DNA of 64,000 nucleotides from IMG/VR virus record IMGVR_UViG_3300047476_000972, positions 1-64,000 of that record; one strand, 5' to 3'. Origin of the DNA: a virus. Below the pieces are notes generated by a model. That model made no database searches. It worked only from the letters and a program-made list of their open reading frames with translations, and had not been told where the DNA came from. Each line of letters starts with the position of its first letter. Position 1 is the stretch's first letter. A program made the translations under genes and the position numbers. This document shows positions 27,366 to 36,118 of the stretch, one piece after another.

Positions 27366-27836
27366 ATGTTAGAAGTGCGAGATGGGGCTAGAACCCTTCA
27401 GTTTAGTGGCTCGCTTTTAGGGAAATCTACATCTAAACGTGGCGACTCAATTAGATGGATTGAATTCGAGCTATATAGGACTGACAGCGGTTCCTACATA
27501 CTGTCACGTATTGGCGTTTCTTTAGTATTCCATGGAGCAGCTTGCGCCTTAGTTAAGCGCTACGGATTAAGTGAAATAGCTTTTGACAAGTTAAATAAAA
27601 AAGCAATTCCATGCCCGGAATGCGATCCATCCGAAGAAGCCGAGCTAGTATTTCCTGAAAAGTATCGTCACTGGGCTCAAGTCTCGGAAGAGCCTGGAGC
27701 CGTGCTAGATGCGTTATATAAGTACGATGACAACGGCGCACGCTACCTAACAAATGTCGCTCAAAGGTTGCTTGAAGAAGCGTCTAAGAACGATGACCTA
27801 ATTGCGGACATTTATAAAATAGAGATAATTCCCTAA
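27366..27836 (+). CDS. Hypothetical protein, 156 aa
   Basis: This is the last gene of the structural block, followed by a strong terminator. It starts with a beta-rich part (LEVRDGARTLQFSGSLLG, WIEFELYRTDSGSYILSRIG), then AIPCPECDPSEEAELVFPEKYRHW with a CPEC pair, and a helical end. I do not recognise it. The gene's regulation with the tail operon suggests a structural or early-infection role, without evidence. Confidence 0.5.
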   Translation: MLEVRDGARTLQFSGSLLGKSTSKRGDSIRWIEFELYRTDSGSYILSRIGVSLVFHGAACALVKRYGLSEIAFDKLNKKAIPCPECDPSEEAELVFPEKYRHWAQVSEEPGAVLDALYKYDDNGARYLTNVAQRLLEEASKNDDLIADIYKIEIIP

Positions 27837-27842
27837 CAAGAC

Positions 27843-27870
27843 ACCCTAGTTGCAAAGACTAGGGTTTTTT
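27843..27870 (+). terminator. Intrinsic terminator of the structural operon
   Basis: An 8-bp perfect stem ACCCTAGT/ACTAGGGT with a 7-base loop is followed by a run of Ts ending at 27870. It lies seven bases after the last structural gene. The polymerase gene begins downstream, so late and replication transcripts are separated here. Confidence 0.85.
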
Positions 27871-27903
27871 GCTAATATAAATTTCTTATCGAAAAGGATT
27901 TAT

Positions 27904-29721
27904 ATGGCAGGACTAGAAGGCATTCAGCTAGAGCTGGTAGATAGTGCCGAACAAGCATCTAAGTTTATTACTTGGCTTGGTGAGAGGCGTCCACTAAATG
28001 CCATTGCCATTGATACCGAGACCGGGGAGCTTCCGGGAAATCCGCGTGACCACGCTCTATCACCTTGGCATGGACGCCTGCGCCTAGCTCAGGTGGGTGA
28101 TGGCATGACTGGCTGGGCTATTCCTTGGGACGAGTGGGGTGGTGTTTTCTACGAGGCCATGGGTAAATTCGATGGGCCTATTGTCTGCCACAACATTGCT
28201 TTCGAGGCTAAGTGGTTTGAGATCCAATCTCGCTGGAGCATGCCTTGGCACCGATCACATGACACGATGATCATGGCGCAGCTAATTGATCCGCTTGGCC
28301 AAGGCGGTCTAAAGCCCCTCACTGAACGTTATGTTGATCGCCACGCAGCGTATCTACAGACTCAGTTGGATGTGGGGCTAGCTGCTAATGGTTGGACTTG
28401 GGGTACTGTTCCAACTACCTTTGCACCTTACTGGTCTTATGGCGCACTAGACACGATTCTCACGATGCGACTTTTTGAGCAATTCTGGGAGAAGTGTGCT
28501 CCAGGTCGTCCATACTCTCAGGCCTACGAGCTAGAGATGAATACTCGCCGTATCGTGACCCGCATGGAGCTTAACGGTGCTCGCCTAGATCTGGATTACT
28601 CGCAGAAGAAGTTTAATGACTTGCTTCAATACACCGAGCAAGTGAAAGACTGGGTTCAGAAAACATACAACGCTTCAGTCACGAGTAATCCTCAGATGGC
28701 GCGCGTATTCGAGGAGCAACTCGGATCTCAGATTACCGAGACCACCCCTAGTGGGCAGAAGTCATTGACCAAGGACCAGCTCAAGCTATTCACTATCCAC
28801 GGCTCTGAAGAAGTTAAGCAGCTTGCAGACACGATGTTGAAGCAACGTAAAGCTGACAAGCTCGCAAACACTTACTTCCTAAACTTCATTAACGACAACG
28901 TAAACGGATTTGTTCACCCGTCCGTAAAGACCATGGGTGCTCGTACTGGACGCATGTCTATCCAGAACCCTGCGCTACAGACTCTTCCAAAAGGTGATGA
29001 CACCGTACGTCGTGCGTTCTTGCCTAAGGACGATGATCACGTAATTATTACGTCCGACCTTGATCAGGTAGAGTTCCGTATGTTTTCTTCCCTGTCTGGT
29101 GATGAAAACCTTATCAATCTATTCAATATGGCAGATGCTACTGGCTCTGACCCATTTACCGAGATCGGACGTGAAATCTACGCTGACCCGACCATGCAAA
29201 AGTCTGATAAGCGCCGTGGCCTAATTAAGGGTGTGGTTTATGGTCGCCTATATGGTGCTGGCGTCTCAAAGCAAGCCCTGACTGCGGGAGTGCCTGAAGA
29301 ACAGATGCGTGCCGTATCTAACGCTTTCGATGATCGTTTCCCTGGAATGTCACTATTCCAGAAGAAAGTAGAAGATATTGGAATGCGTCGCTTGCGAGCA
29401 GAGGGCCAAGGTTATGTAAATACTTGGACTGGGCGTCGCTTACCTTGCGATGAAGACCGCGTCTACACTTTGGTTAATTATCTAATTCAAGGAGGAGCGG
29501 CCGAGGTATTCAAGTCGAACTTGATTAAGTTGGATCAAGCTGACTTGACTGAACTTTTGATCGTCCCTGTGCATGACGAAATTGTAGTAAATGCCCCTCG
29601 AAAAGAGGCGGAAGAAATTAAACAGTTGGTTCGTAAATGTATGACAACCACTGAAGGCTGGGCTGTCCCCCTAACAGCTGATGCCGATGGCCCACTAGAG
29701 ACTTGGGGAGATAAATACTAA
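27904..29721 (+). CDS. Family A DNA polymerase with 3'-5' exonuclease domain
   Basis: The start is ATG 27904 with AAGGA at 27894-27898; a longer frame begins at a TTG inside the terminator and is unlikely. The 605-residue product has exonuclease motifs (IDTETGELPG, CHNIAFEAKWFE, YSYGALDT) and polymerase motifs A (SDLDQVEFRMF), B (KRRGLIKGVVYGRLYG) and C (PVHDEIVV). No N-terminal 5' nuclease domain is present, as in many phage enzymes. The residue after the motif B Lys helix is Val/Tyr rather than the T7-type Phe. It is the replicative polymerase and its stop overlaps the resolvase start. Confidence 0.92.
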   Translation: MAGLEGIQLELVDSAEQASKFITWLGERRPLNAIAIDTETGELPGNPRDHALSPWHGRLRLAQVGDGMTGWAIPWDEWGGVFYEAMGKFDGPIVCHNIAFEAKWFEIQSRWSMPWHRSHDTMIMAQLIDPLGQGGLKPLTERYVDRHAAYLQTQLDVGLAANGWTWGTVPTTFAPYWSYGALDTILTMRLFEQFWEKCAPGRPYSQAYELEMNTRRIVTRMELNGARLDLDYSQKKFNDLLQYTEQVKDWVQKTYNASVTSNPQMARVFEEQLGSQITETTPSGQKSLTKDQLKLFTIHGSEEVKQLADTMLKQRKADKLANTYFLNFINDNVNGFVHPSVKTMGARTGRMSIQNPALQTLPKGDDTVRRAFLPKDDDHVIITSDLDQVEFRMFSSLSGDENLINLFNMADATGSDPFTEIGREIYADPTMQKSDKRRGLIKGVVYGRLYGAGVSKQALTAGVPEEQMRAVSNAFDDRFPGMSLFQKKVEDIGMRRLRAEGQGYVNTWTGRRLPCDEDRVYTLVNYLIQGGAAEVFKSNLIKLDQADLTELLIVPVHDEIVVNAPRKEAEEIKQLVRKCMTTTEGWAVPLTADADGPLETWGDKY

Positions 29722-30176
29722 TGATCTACGTTCTTGCAGTTGACCCTGGTAAAGCCACCGGAATGGCGCTATTTAGCCTCCAAAAAGGCCAAGATCCGGT
29801 CCTAGAGTGGTCAGGGGAGTTTCAACAGCACGAATACGCATCTCCAATTCGCGCCTCTCTAGCGACCGTACAAGGCGAATTAGAGGTGGTCTGCGAGCGA
29901 TTCACAATTAACGCCCAGACTGTTAAAAACTCTCAGGCCCCGTACTCGCTCGAGCAGATTGGCATCCTCAAGCAATGTCTTATGGATGCTGGTCGCCCGG
30001 CCGATGACATTTATTTTCAAAGCCCTGCGGACGCAAAAGCCATGTTTTCCAACGAAAAGCTGAAGAAGCTTGGCTATTGGCATAAAGGTGGCGAAGGCCA
30101 CGCACTTGACGCCATCCGACACGGTCTGCTAAGGTGTATCAAAGCTGGTTGGAAACCTATACAGCTACTAAATTAG
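29721..30176 (+). CDS. RuvC-like Holliday junction resolvase
   Basis: A 151-residue protein of the RNase H fold, overlapping the polymerase stop (TAATG). AVDPGKATGMALF holds the first catalytic Asp, CERF a Glu, and HALDAIRHGL a last acidic motif. It probably resolves branched replication intermediates before packaging. Co-transcribed with the DNA polymerase. Confidence 0.8.
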   Translation: MIYVLAVDPGKATGMALFSLQKGQDPVLEWSGEFQQHEYASPIRASLATVQGELEVVCERFTINAQTVKNSQAPYSLEQIGILKQCLMDAGRPADDIYFQSPADAKAMFSNEKLKKLGYWHKGGEGHALDAIRHGLLRCIKAGWKPIQLLN

Positions 30177-30177
30177 T

Positions 30178-30224
30178 TATTATCAAAAAAATAACTTGAC
30201 AAAGTTTTTTTCTGATAATATAAA
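30178..30224 (+). promoter_or_regulatory. Strong promoter with flanking inverted repeat upstream of helicase
   Basis: TTGACA at 30196-30201, then 17 bases, then TATAAA at 30219-30224. An inverted repeat TATTATCA (30178-30185) with TGATAATA (30213-30220), extended imperfectly by A and T tracts, encloses the -35 and reaches the -10, so it looks like an operator. Expected start is near 30231; the gene has AAAGGA before ATG 30251. Confidence 0.75.
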
Positions 30225-30250
30225 TATACGTAAAGACGCAAAGGATAAAA

Positions 30251-32062
30251 ATGTCAGTTTTTGTTGAGCTAGAGGAATCTGGCGTAGACATCATTATTAA
30301 CGCCGAGTGGCGTCTGAAAGAGCTGTGCAAGAGCATTCCTGGCGCTACTTGGAATTCTAAGGAAGGCGTCTGGCGACTAGCTGCGTCTTGGGCTGGATGT
30401 TTGGCCTTGCGCTCTACCTTTAAGGAAAGCCTTGAGATCGGCCCTCGCTTGGCCGAGTGGGCTAAGAACGAAAAGCTTAACCGTATTGATCCGTCAAATC
30501 ACCTACGCGATGTAGACATGATGGAAGACGGAGATCAGGATCTTTTCCCTCACCAGCGTGCAGGAGTCGAGTTCCTATCCACTGCTCGCCGTGCTCTTCT
30601 AGCTGACGAGCCTGGACTTGGCAAAACCGCTCAGGCTATCCGCTCCCTAAAGCGCCTGCATGACAAAGGCGAAGCAGTTTTTCCGGCATTAATCGTATGC
30701 CCGAATACTTTGAAGAAGAACTGGGAGCGTGAGTTTGATAAGTGGTGGCCTGGAGTAAATGTCACCGTTATTGGAGGATCAGCTACGCAACGTCGTGCTC
30801 AATTTGAAAGTGACGCCGAGGTTTATGTAATTAACTGGGAGTCTTTGCGTAGCCACTCTCGCCTCGCTCCTTATGGCTCTATTGCTCTAGCTCGATGCCA
30901 AGACTGCGACGGACATGACTCGCGTATTACCCCTGCTCGTTGTGAAGTACACCGCCGTGAGCTAAACACTATTGACTTCAAGGCTGTTATTGCTGACGAG
31001 ATTCATCGCTCTAAAGACCCTAAGTCTAAGCAGACTCGCGCTCTTTGGGCCGCCACTGGCGAAGCTGATATCCGCTATGCACTAACTGGTACTCCAATTG
31101 CCAATGACGTTGTAGATCTTTGGCCAATTCTTCACTGGATCTCTCCAGAAGAATGGCCAAGCAAGACTCGCTGGATTGACCGCATGATCAACACTATGCT
31201 CAACGCATTCGGTGGAATGATGGTTCTTGGTGTAAAGCCAGACATGGAGCAAGAGTTTTACGCAGCTATCAATCCACGCATGCGTCGTATGCTCAAGGCT
31301 AAGGTTCTACCTTGGCTACCTGCTGTTCTCACGGAGCGTCGTGACGTCGAGATGGGTGCTAAACAAGCTAAGGCCTATAAGCAGATGCTCGAGAACATGA
31401 TTGCTTTGATTGAAGCCCCTGATGGCACTCTCGGAGATGCAGTTGTTGCGCCTAATCCTCTTACCCAAGCTCTACGTCTACTACAGTTTGCTAGCTCTTA
31501 CGCAACCATCGAAGTAAATGAATCGGGACAAGAGAGCCTTATTTTGTCAGACCCTTCTTGTAAGGTTGATGCTCTGATGGATGACATGAAGAATGGTGAC
31601 TTTGGCGATGACTCTGTTGCAGTCTGTGCAGTATCACGCCAGCTGATTGAAATCCTAAGTGCACGTCTTACAAAAGAAGGCATTGCTCATGGGCTGATCA
31701 CTGGCTCAATCACAGCTGAAGATCGCCAAAAGGCTATTGATGACTTCCAGTCTGGAAAGACTAAGTGGATCCTTTTCACGGCACAAGCTGGTGGTGTGGG
31801 TGTTACCTTGACAACAGCGCGTCGCCTTGTTATGCTTCAAAGGCCATGGTCTCTTGTTGACTACAAGCAGGCTTTGGACCGTGTTCACCGCATTGGCTCT
31901 GAGATTCACGATTCAGTGATTATCACCGACTACGTAACTCAGGGGACTGTCGAAGAGCGTGTAATCCAGGCTCTAGACACTAAAGCTGACAATTTTGAGC
32001 AGATTGTTCGTGACAAGCACCAGCTGCTCCAAATGCTTAAAGAAAGCAAGGCAACTCTATAA
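30251..32062 (+). CDS. SNF2-family DEAD/DEAH-type helicase
   Basis: A 603-residue superfamily-2 protein. After an N-terminal ~80-residue domain (VDIIINAEWRLKELCKSIPG) it has motif I ADEPGLGKTAQA, motif II ADEIH, motif III LTGTP, motif V TAQAGGVGVTL and motif VI QALDRVHRIGS. Between motifs Ia and II lies an insertion with CQDCDGH then CEVHR, a possible zinc site. It probably remodels DNA during replication or recombination. A strong regulated promoter drives it and it overlaps the RecB-like nuclease (TAATG). Confidence 0.85.
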   Translation: MSVFVELEESGVDIIINAEWRLKELCKSIPGATWNSKEGVWRLAASWAGCLALRSTFKESLEIGPRLAEWAKNEKLNRIDPSNHLRDVDMMEDGDQDLFPHQRAGVEFLSTARRALLADEPGLGKTAQAIRSLKRLHDKGEAVFPALIVCPNTLKKNWEREFDKWWPGVNVTVIGGSATQRRAQFESDAEVYVINWESLRSHSRLAPYGSIALARCQDCDGHDSRITPARCEVHRRELNTIDFKAVIADEIHRSKDPKSKQTRALWAATGEADIRYALTGTPIANDVVDLWPILHWISPEEWPSKTRWIDRMINTMLNAFGGMMVLGVKPDMEQEFYAAINPRMRRMLKAKVLPWLPAVLTERRDVEMGAKQAKAYKQMLENMIALIEAPDGTLGDAVVAPNPLTQALRLLQFASSYATIEVNESGQESLILSDPSCKVDALMDDMKNGDFGDDSVAVCAVSRQLIEILSARLTKEGIAHGLITGSITAEDRQKAIDDFQSGKTKWILFTAQAGGVGVTLTTARRLVMLQRPWSLVDYKQALDRVHRIGSEIHDSVIITDYVTQGTVEERVIQALDTKADNFEQIVRDKHQLLQMLKESKATL

Positions 32063-33000
32063 TGATGACTGAACCTATTCGCATCTCTAACTCTGAGATT
32101 CAAACCTTCAAGGATTGCCGTCGCCGGTGGTGGTTTACTTACTATCGCCGTCTCAAGCCAAAGATGGCTGAGTTTACTGGTGCACTCGCGCTTGGATCTC
32201 GTATCCACGAGGCACTAGATCAGTACTACAGCTCAAAGATGGAGCGTGACCTACTTCAGATTCACGCTGAACTAGTTGCTGCAGACATGAAGACTCTTAC
32301 CGACGAGTTTCGTGACACAACCAGCCTAGAGACCGAAGCTGAGCTTGGTCGCGTAATGCTTGAGGGCTACCTAGAGTGGATGGAACTCGAAGGTATTGAC
32401 GCAGAGCTAGAAATGATCTCTACTGAAGAGATTATTGAGCGTCCAATGATGGACGGTCGCGTCACCCTTCAGGGAAAAATTGACATGCGTGTTCGTCGCA
32501 AGATTGACGGCGTTCGTATGTTCCGTGACTTCAAGACTGTTGGTGGATCTTTTGCTGACTTTGGGTCTATCGCCCACATGAACGAGCAGGTCTTGACTTA
32601 TATGGTTCTAGAGGAAGCTCAGAACAAGGATGGCGAACGCTCAGAGGGTGGTATCTTTACGATGCTTCGTAAGGTTAAGCGCGGTGCTTATGCTAAGCCA
32701 CCGTTCTATGACCAGATTGAAGTTCGTCACAATGCTTTTACTTTGCGCTCGTTCTACCAGCGTCTAGAGGGAACCCTAGAGGACATCCTTCGAGTGCGTG
32801 ATGGACTTGACGCTGGTGAAAGCCACTATAAACTTGCATATCCTAAGCCGTCTCGTGACTGCAAATGGAAATGCCAATTCTTCTCTATTTGCCCGCTGGT
32901 TGACGATGGTTCGGCAGCTGAAGCAGCAATTAGTGATGCGTTTGCGGTCGCCGACCCTTACGGTTATTACGGAATCGAAGAAAAGAAAGGAAGTGAGTAA
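32062..33000 (+). CDS. RecB/Cas4-like PD-(D/E)XK exonuclease with Fe-S-type cysteines
   Basis: A 312-residue nuclease: N-terminal SNSEIQTFKDCRRRWWF, GSRIHEALDQYY, then GKIDMR and FRDFKT (catalytic D and DxK) and the HMNEQVLTYM helix with Gln/Tyr. Cys19 and a C-terminal C267-x3-C271-x5-C277 set could ligate a 4Fe-4S cluster as in AddB and Cas4. It may process DNA ends for recombination with the next two genes. Not CRISPR-associated here, as no array or cas genes are seen. Confidence 0.85.
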   Translation: MMTEPIRISNSEIQTFKDCRRRWWFTYYRRLKPKMAEFTGALALGSRIHEALDQYYSSKMERDLLQIHAELVAADMKTLTDEFRDTTSLETEAELGRVMLEGYLEWMELEGIDAELEMISTEEIIERPMMDGRVTLQGKIDMRVRRKIDGVRMFRDFKTVGGSFADFGSIAHMNEQVLTYMVLEEAQNKDGERSEGGIFTMLRKVKRGAYAKPPFYDQIEVRHNAFTLRSFYQRLEGTLEDILRVRDGLDAGESHYKLAYPKPSRDCKWKCQFFSICPLVDDGSAAEAAISDAFAVADPYGYYGIEEKKGSE

Positions 33001-33002
33001 GA

Positions 33003-33767
33003 ATGTCGGAAGTCGATCGCAGTTTAACAATTATGGTTTATGGCGAATCGAAGGTTGGTAAATCAACCTTTGCCGTTACAGCTCCTTACCCACGTCTTAT
33101 GCTTGACGTTGAGGGTGGACATCGTTTCCTCCCAATCACTGTCAAGTACTGGGACCCTATTCGCGAAGAACCACCGGTTGCTGATGGAACATGGGACACT
33201 GTTGTGGTCCAGGTTCGTGACTACGATGTAGTCCTCAAGACCTTCCAGTGGCTTCAGAGTGGGAAGCACCAGTTCAAGTCCTTGATCATCGACTCAATCT
33301 CTGAGTTGCAGGTCAAGTGCATGGACAACATTGCAGGAACCGAACAGATGAAGATGCAACAGTGGGGCGAATTGCTTCGCCACATGGGCGCGCTACTTCG
33401 TGATCTTCGTGACCTAACAATGCACCCAACTCAGCCTCTTGAGGCTGTAGTTCTGACCGCTATGGCACGTAAGGGTCAGGACGGCGTTTACCGTCCTTAT
33501 CTACAGGGTCAGCTAGCAATTCAGGCCCCGTACTTCTATGACATCCTAGGCGCAATCACAGTGGAACAGTTCCCTAACTCGGACCCACTGCAGCCTCCAT
33601 ACAAGGTGCGACGCATGTACGTTGAGCGCACACCTGAGTATGAAGCTGGAGAACGCGTCCAGGGTCGTCTAGGAAAAATCGTCGAGCAGGGAGACCTTGG
33701 TGTCGAACGCATGCTCGATGTAATCTTTGGCGAAAAGACAAAGACCACAAAGAAAACAAGTAACTAA
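33003..33767 (+). CDS. RecA-like ATPase (Sak4/AAA_24-type)
   Basis: A 254-residue P-loop protein with GESKVGKST (Walker A) at the N-terminus and SLIIDSISEL (Walker B), ending in a basic tail KTKTTKKTSN. It lies between a RecB-like nuclease and an SSB-like gene, matching phage recombination cassettes in which a Sak4-type ATPase anneals single strands with the SSB. Start ATG 33003 lies 3 bases after the nuclease stop. Confidence 0.75.
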   Translation: MSEVDRSLTIMVYGESKVGKSTFAVTAPYPRLMLDVEGGHRFLPITVKYWDPIREEPPVADGTWDTVVVQVRDYDVVLKTFQWLQSGKHQFKSLIIDSISELQVKCMDNIAGTEQMKMQQWGELLRHMGALLRDLRDLTMHPTQPLEAVVLTAMARKGQDGVYRPYLQGQLAIQAPYFYDILGAITVEQFPNSDPLQPPYKVRRMYVERTPEYEAGERVQGRLGKIVEQGDLGVERMLDVIFGEKTKTTKKTSN

Positions 33768-33775
33768 GGAAAATC

Positions 33776-34357
33776 ATGAGTTCACTCAATTGGAGCGACC
33801 TAATCAAGGACGCTGGAGAACCTACTAGCTACGAGCCACTACCTGATGGTGACTACGAACTAAAGGTTATCGAATCAAAGGCTAAGAACACTCAGTCTGG
33901 CAAGACTATGTTCAGCATCACCACCGAGGTTCAGGGTGGCCCGCACGCAAAGCGTCGTGTCTGGGACAACCTGACCGTATCACCTGAGAACCCAAAGGCA
34001 TTGGCTATCTTCTTCTCGAAGATGGAGTCCCTAGGTCTACCTCGTGATTTCTTCACCGCGTCTAACCCAAGCAACGCTCAGATCGAGCAGGCCCTACTAG
34101 GTCGCTCGTTCCGCGGAACGCTAGGTAAGAAGACCTACAACGGTACTGTCAGCAATGAGATTACCAAGTACTTCCGCCTAGTGGCCGATGCAACTGCCGG
34201 AGCACCAGTACCACCTGCTCCAGCTGCGGCACCAGCACCTGCTCCAGCTGCTCCAGTAGCCACTCCGTTTGACGGACCGTCGGTTGCTAACGCAGCACCA
34301 GCACCTGCTCCAGCACCAGCACCTGCGGCTCCTGTTTCATCAGAAGAGCCGTTCTAA
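33776..34357 (+). CDS. SSB-like single-strand DNA-binding protein
   Basis: A 193-residue protein. Residues 1-145 form a compact domain (LPDGDYELKVIESKAKNTQSGKTMF) of DUF669-like type; residues ~146-186 are an Ala/Pro-rich linker, and the end is SSEEPF, reminiscent of the acidic Pro-Phe tip by which bacterial SSBs recruit partners. The neighbouring ATPase and nuclease fit this role. Its terminator follows at 34369. Confidence 0.65.
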   Translation: MSSLNWSDLIKDAGEPTSYEPLPDGDYELKVIESKAKNTQSGKTMFSITTEVQGGPHAKRRVWDNLTVSPENPKALAIFFSKMESLGLPRDFFTASNPSNAQIEQALLGRSFRGTLGKKTYNGTVSNEITKYFRLVADATAGAPVPPAPAAAPAPAPAAPVATPFDGPSVANAAPAPAPAPAPAAPVSSEEPF

Positions 34358-34368
34358 ATAAAAGTATC

Positions 34369-34404
34369 GAGGGGGTGTCTTATAGGCACCCCCTCTTTAT
34401 TTAT
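34369..34404 (+). terminator. Intrinsic terminator after SSB-like gene
   Basis: A 9-bp perfect stem GAGGGGGTG (34369-34377) with CACCCCCTC (34387-34395) is followed by TTTATTTAT. It closes the recombination cassette 11 bases after the stop codon. Confidence 0.9.
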
Positions 34405-34415
34405 AAAGGGTTAAG

Positions 34416-35456
34416 ATGAAAGTACTATTTACTGGAATGCTGTCTGCTCACTGTAAGGTGCCGACAGATGTCTCAAACAAGACTTTTTACACTGCATTTT
34501 CTTTAGTGTTTAGAGATCTATATCCAGAAGCTGAAATTGAGTGGAAAGCGCCGTCTCTAGCGTGGGACGAGGAATATCTTTCACAATATGATTTCATTTT
34601 TATTGGAATGGTGCCACCTACTTCGATGAGCGCCAACATGATCTACGGAACCCTTAAGTGTCTAGACACCGTCTACGATTGGCCTAATGTTCGTCTGATA
34701 ATGGACTCTCCCCAGCTGTGGCAATATGCCCCTGGGCTATCTGCTATCAGTAAAGACCCTACTTACTTAGTGAGTAGTTTCTACTCTAAGCGCCCTAGCT
34801 ATAAGCAAGCCGACACATACAAAACACTATCTAGCTTCAAGCGAGTGGCTGAGAGGATGCTTACTGAGAAGTGGCCTAAAGTCATTTATCCAGAACTCCC
34901 TTGGCACGACTCGGCCCGTAAGAGTGAATTGATCTCCGATCACCTGCCTCATGTCACTGACGCTTTCGGACTAAATTTAGATGGATACTTTCTAAACAAT
35001 AAAAATCCAGACTATAAAGAGGTCTTTGACGCCCCTTGGTCTGTCGACAGCTTCAAATCTAAATGGGCTGGGAAGCTCAGCCGGACTGTATCCATGTCGT
35101 TCAGCGAGCTAAAGCTTGGAAAGACTTTTAATGATGTCCATGCAGAAGCTGCGCTTCGTAGTTCAATCGGCCTGATTGTTCCGCCTACGGACCGCAACGT
35201 CGGGACGTGGTGGAGTTATAGGTACCTGCAGGGCTTGCTCTCTGGCGTTCCTGTAGCGACTGACTGGACTGAGTCTAAAGCTTTGGGATCGGCGTGGGCC
35301 GTATTACCGTATCAAATCGAGGACATGACCCCGATTGAACGAAAAGAGCTGGCTCAGAAGCAACTCGAATCTTATAAAAAGAACGCCCCGAGTCTGCCTG
35401 AACTAAAGCAAAAAATTGAACTAGTATTAAACCATAAAGGAGAACACAATGCCTGA
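34416..35456 (+). CDS. Glycosyltransferase-like protein (GT-B-type, tentative)
   Basis: A 346-residue protein starting MKVLFTGMLSAHCK, with a GT-B-like organisation: an N-terminal Rossmann-like start, IIMDSPQ-like text (LIMDSPQLWQYAPG) in the middle, and a C-terminal signature GLIVPPTDRNVGTWWSYRYLQGLLSGVPVATD similar to the nucleotide-sugar-binding part of such enzymes. The exact family is unknown. Its C-terminus overlaps the next gene by 8 bases. It may modify virion proteins or DNA. Confidence 0.5.
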   Translation: MKVLFTGMLSAHCKVPTDVSNKTFYTAFSLVFRDLYPEAEIEWKAPSLAWDEEYLSQYDFIFIGMVPPTSMSANMIYGTLKCLDTVYDWPNVRLIMDSPQLWQYAPGLSAISKDPTYLVSSFYSKRPSYKQADTYKTLSSFKRVAERMLTEKWPKVIYPELPWHDSARKSELISDHLPHVTDAFGLNLDGYFLNNKNPDYKEVFDAPWSVDSFKSKWAGKLSRTVSMSFSELKLGKTFNDVHAEAALRSSIGLIVPPTDRNVGTWWSYRYLQGLLSGVPVATDWTESKALGSAWAVLPYQIEDMTPIERKELAQKQLESYKKNAPSLPELKQKIELVLNHKGEHNA

Positions 35457-35877
35457 AGTAAATGATGCGTGGGTAAAACAGCAACTAGAAGAGGCTAAGG
35501 TCCGAGTAGGATCTGGCAAGGCGATTATCCGGTTGCTAGAGACATGGGAATCCCTAGGTGATTTGTCGGATAACATCTCTAAAGAGACCATTGAAATTTT
35601 CAGTCGACTAGCCCTAGGCAGGTTGGCTAAAGACCCAGAAGCAAAGCCAGACGAGGTCTGGGTCCCTGCTCAGCCTGGCCAGATCAAAGTTGGCGATGAG
35701 GTCCGAGTCCTAGTAGACGCCTTTAATGACAAGACTGGTGTAATCCATAATGGTCGTCGTGGGAAAGTAACAGCAGTGCGTTATGGCGATGTAATCTTTA
35801 AGTCAACGGATGGCAAGACTCCAGAACTAGATGGAGTTCACTACTCTCCATATAAGTTAGAAAAAAGGATTAAGTAA
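35449..35877 (+). CDS. Hypothetical protein with SH3/KOW-like region, 142 aa
   Basis: Starts within the end of the upstream gene (8-base overlap) after AAAGGAG. The N-terminus is helical; residues ~80-140 (KVGDEVRVLVDAFNDKTGVIHNGRRGKVTAVRYGDVIF) look like a small beta-barrel of SH3/KOW type, often nucleic-acid-binding. The function is unknown. Confidence 0.5.
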   Translation: MPEVNDAWVKQQLEEAKVRVGSGKAIIRLLETWESLGDLSDNISKETIEIFSRLALGRLAKDPEAKPDEVWVPAQPGQIKVGDEVRVLVDAFNDKTGVIHNGRRGKVTAVRYGDVIFKSTDGKTPELDGVHYSPYKLEKRIK

Positions 35878-36113
35878 TGCGCACCAGTTTCGAGATTAAG
35901 GTATACGCAAATACCCTAGAAGATGCGAAGACCAAGGCCTACCAAGAAGTCTCTAAGTTCATTGGAGTATCTACAGATGAGGTAAAAGGAATAGTTGACC
36001 TAGAACTTAAGGTGAAAACCTATGATCTAAAGGATGATGCCCCTGAGCCAGACGGTGACTTCGAGGTAGTTGTCTACGGCGCTGTAAAACACAGCATTGT
36101 AAGGCCTCTATAA
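35877..36113 (+). CDS. Small hypothetical protein, 78 aa
   Basis: Its ATG overlaps the preceding stop. The product alternates strands and a helix (FEIKVYANTLEDAKTKAYQEVSKFIG, VDLELKVKTYDLK, FEVVVYGAV), suggesting a ferredoxin-like alpha/beta fold. No function is recognised. Confidence 0.5.
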   Translation: MRTSFEIKVYANTLEDAKTKAYQEVSKFIGVSTDEVKGIVDLELKVKTYDLKDDAPEPDGDFEVVVYGAVKHSIVRPL

Positions 36114-36118
36114 ATTAT

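Noticed and set aside
27850-27903. N-terminal extension of the DNA polymerase from TTG 27850
   Set aside because: It lies in the terminator hairpin; ATG 27904 has a proper AAGGA.
32062-33000. Cas4 as part of a CRISPR system
   Set aside because: No cas genes or repeat array are in the window; the neighbouring ATPase and SSB fit a recombination cassette.
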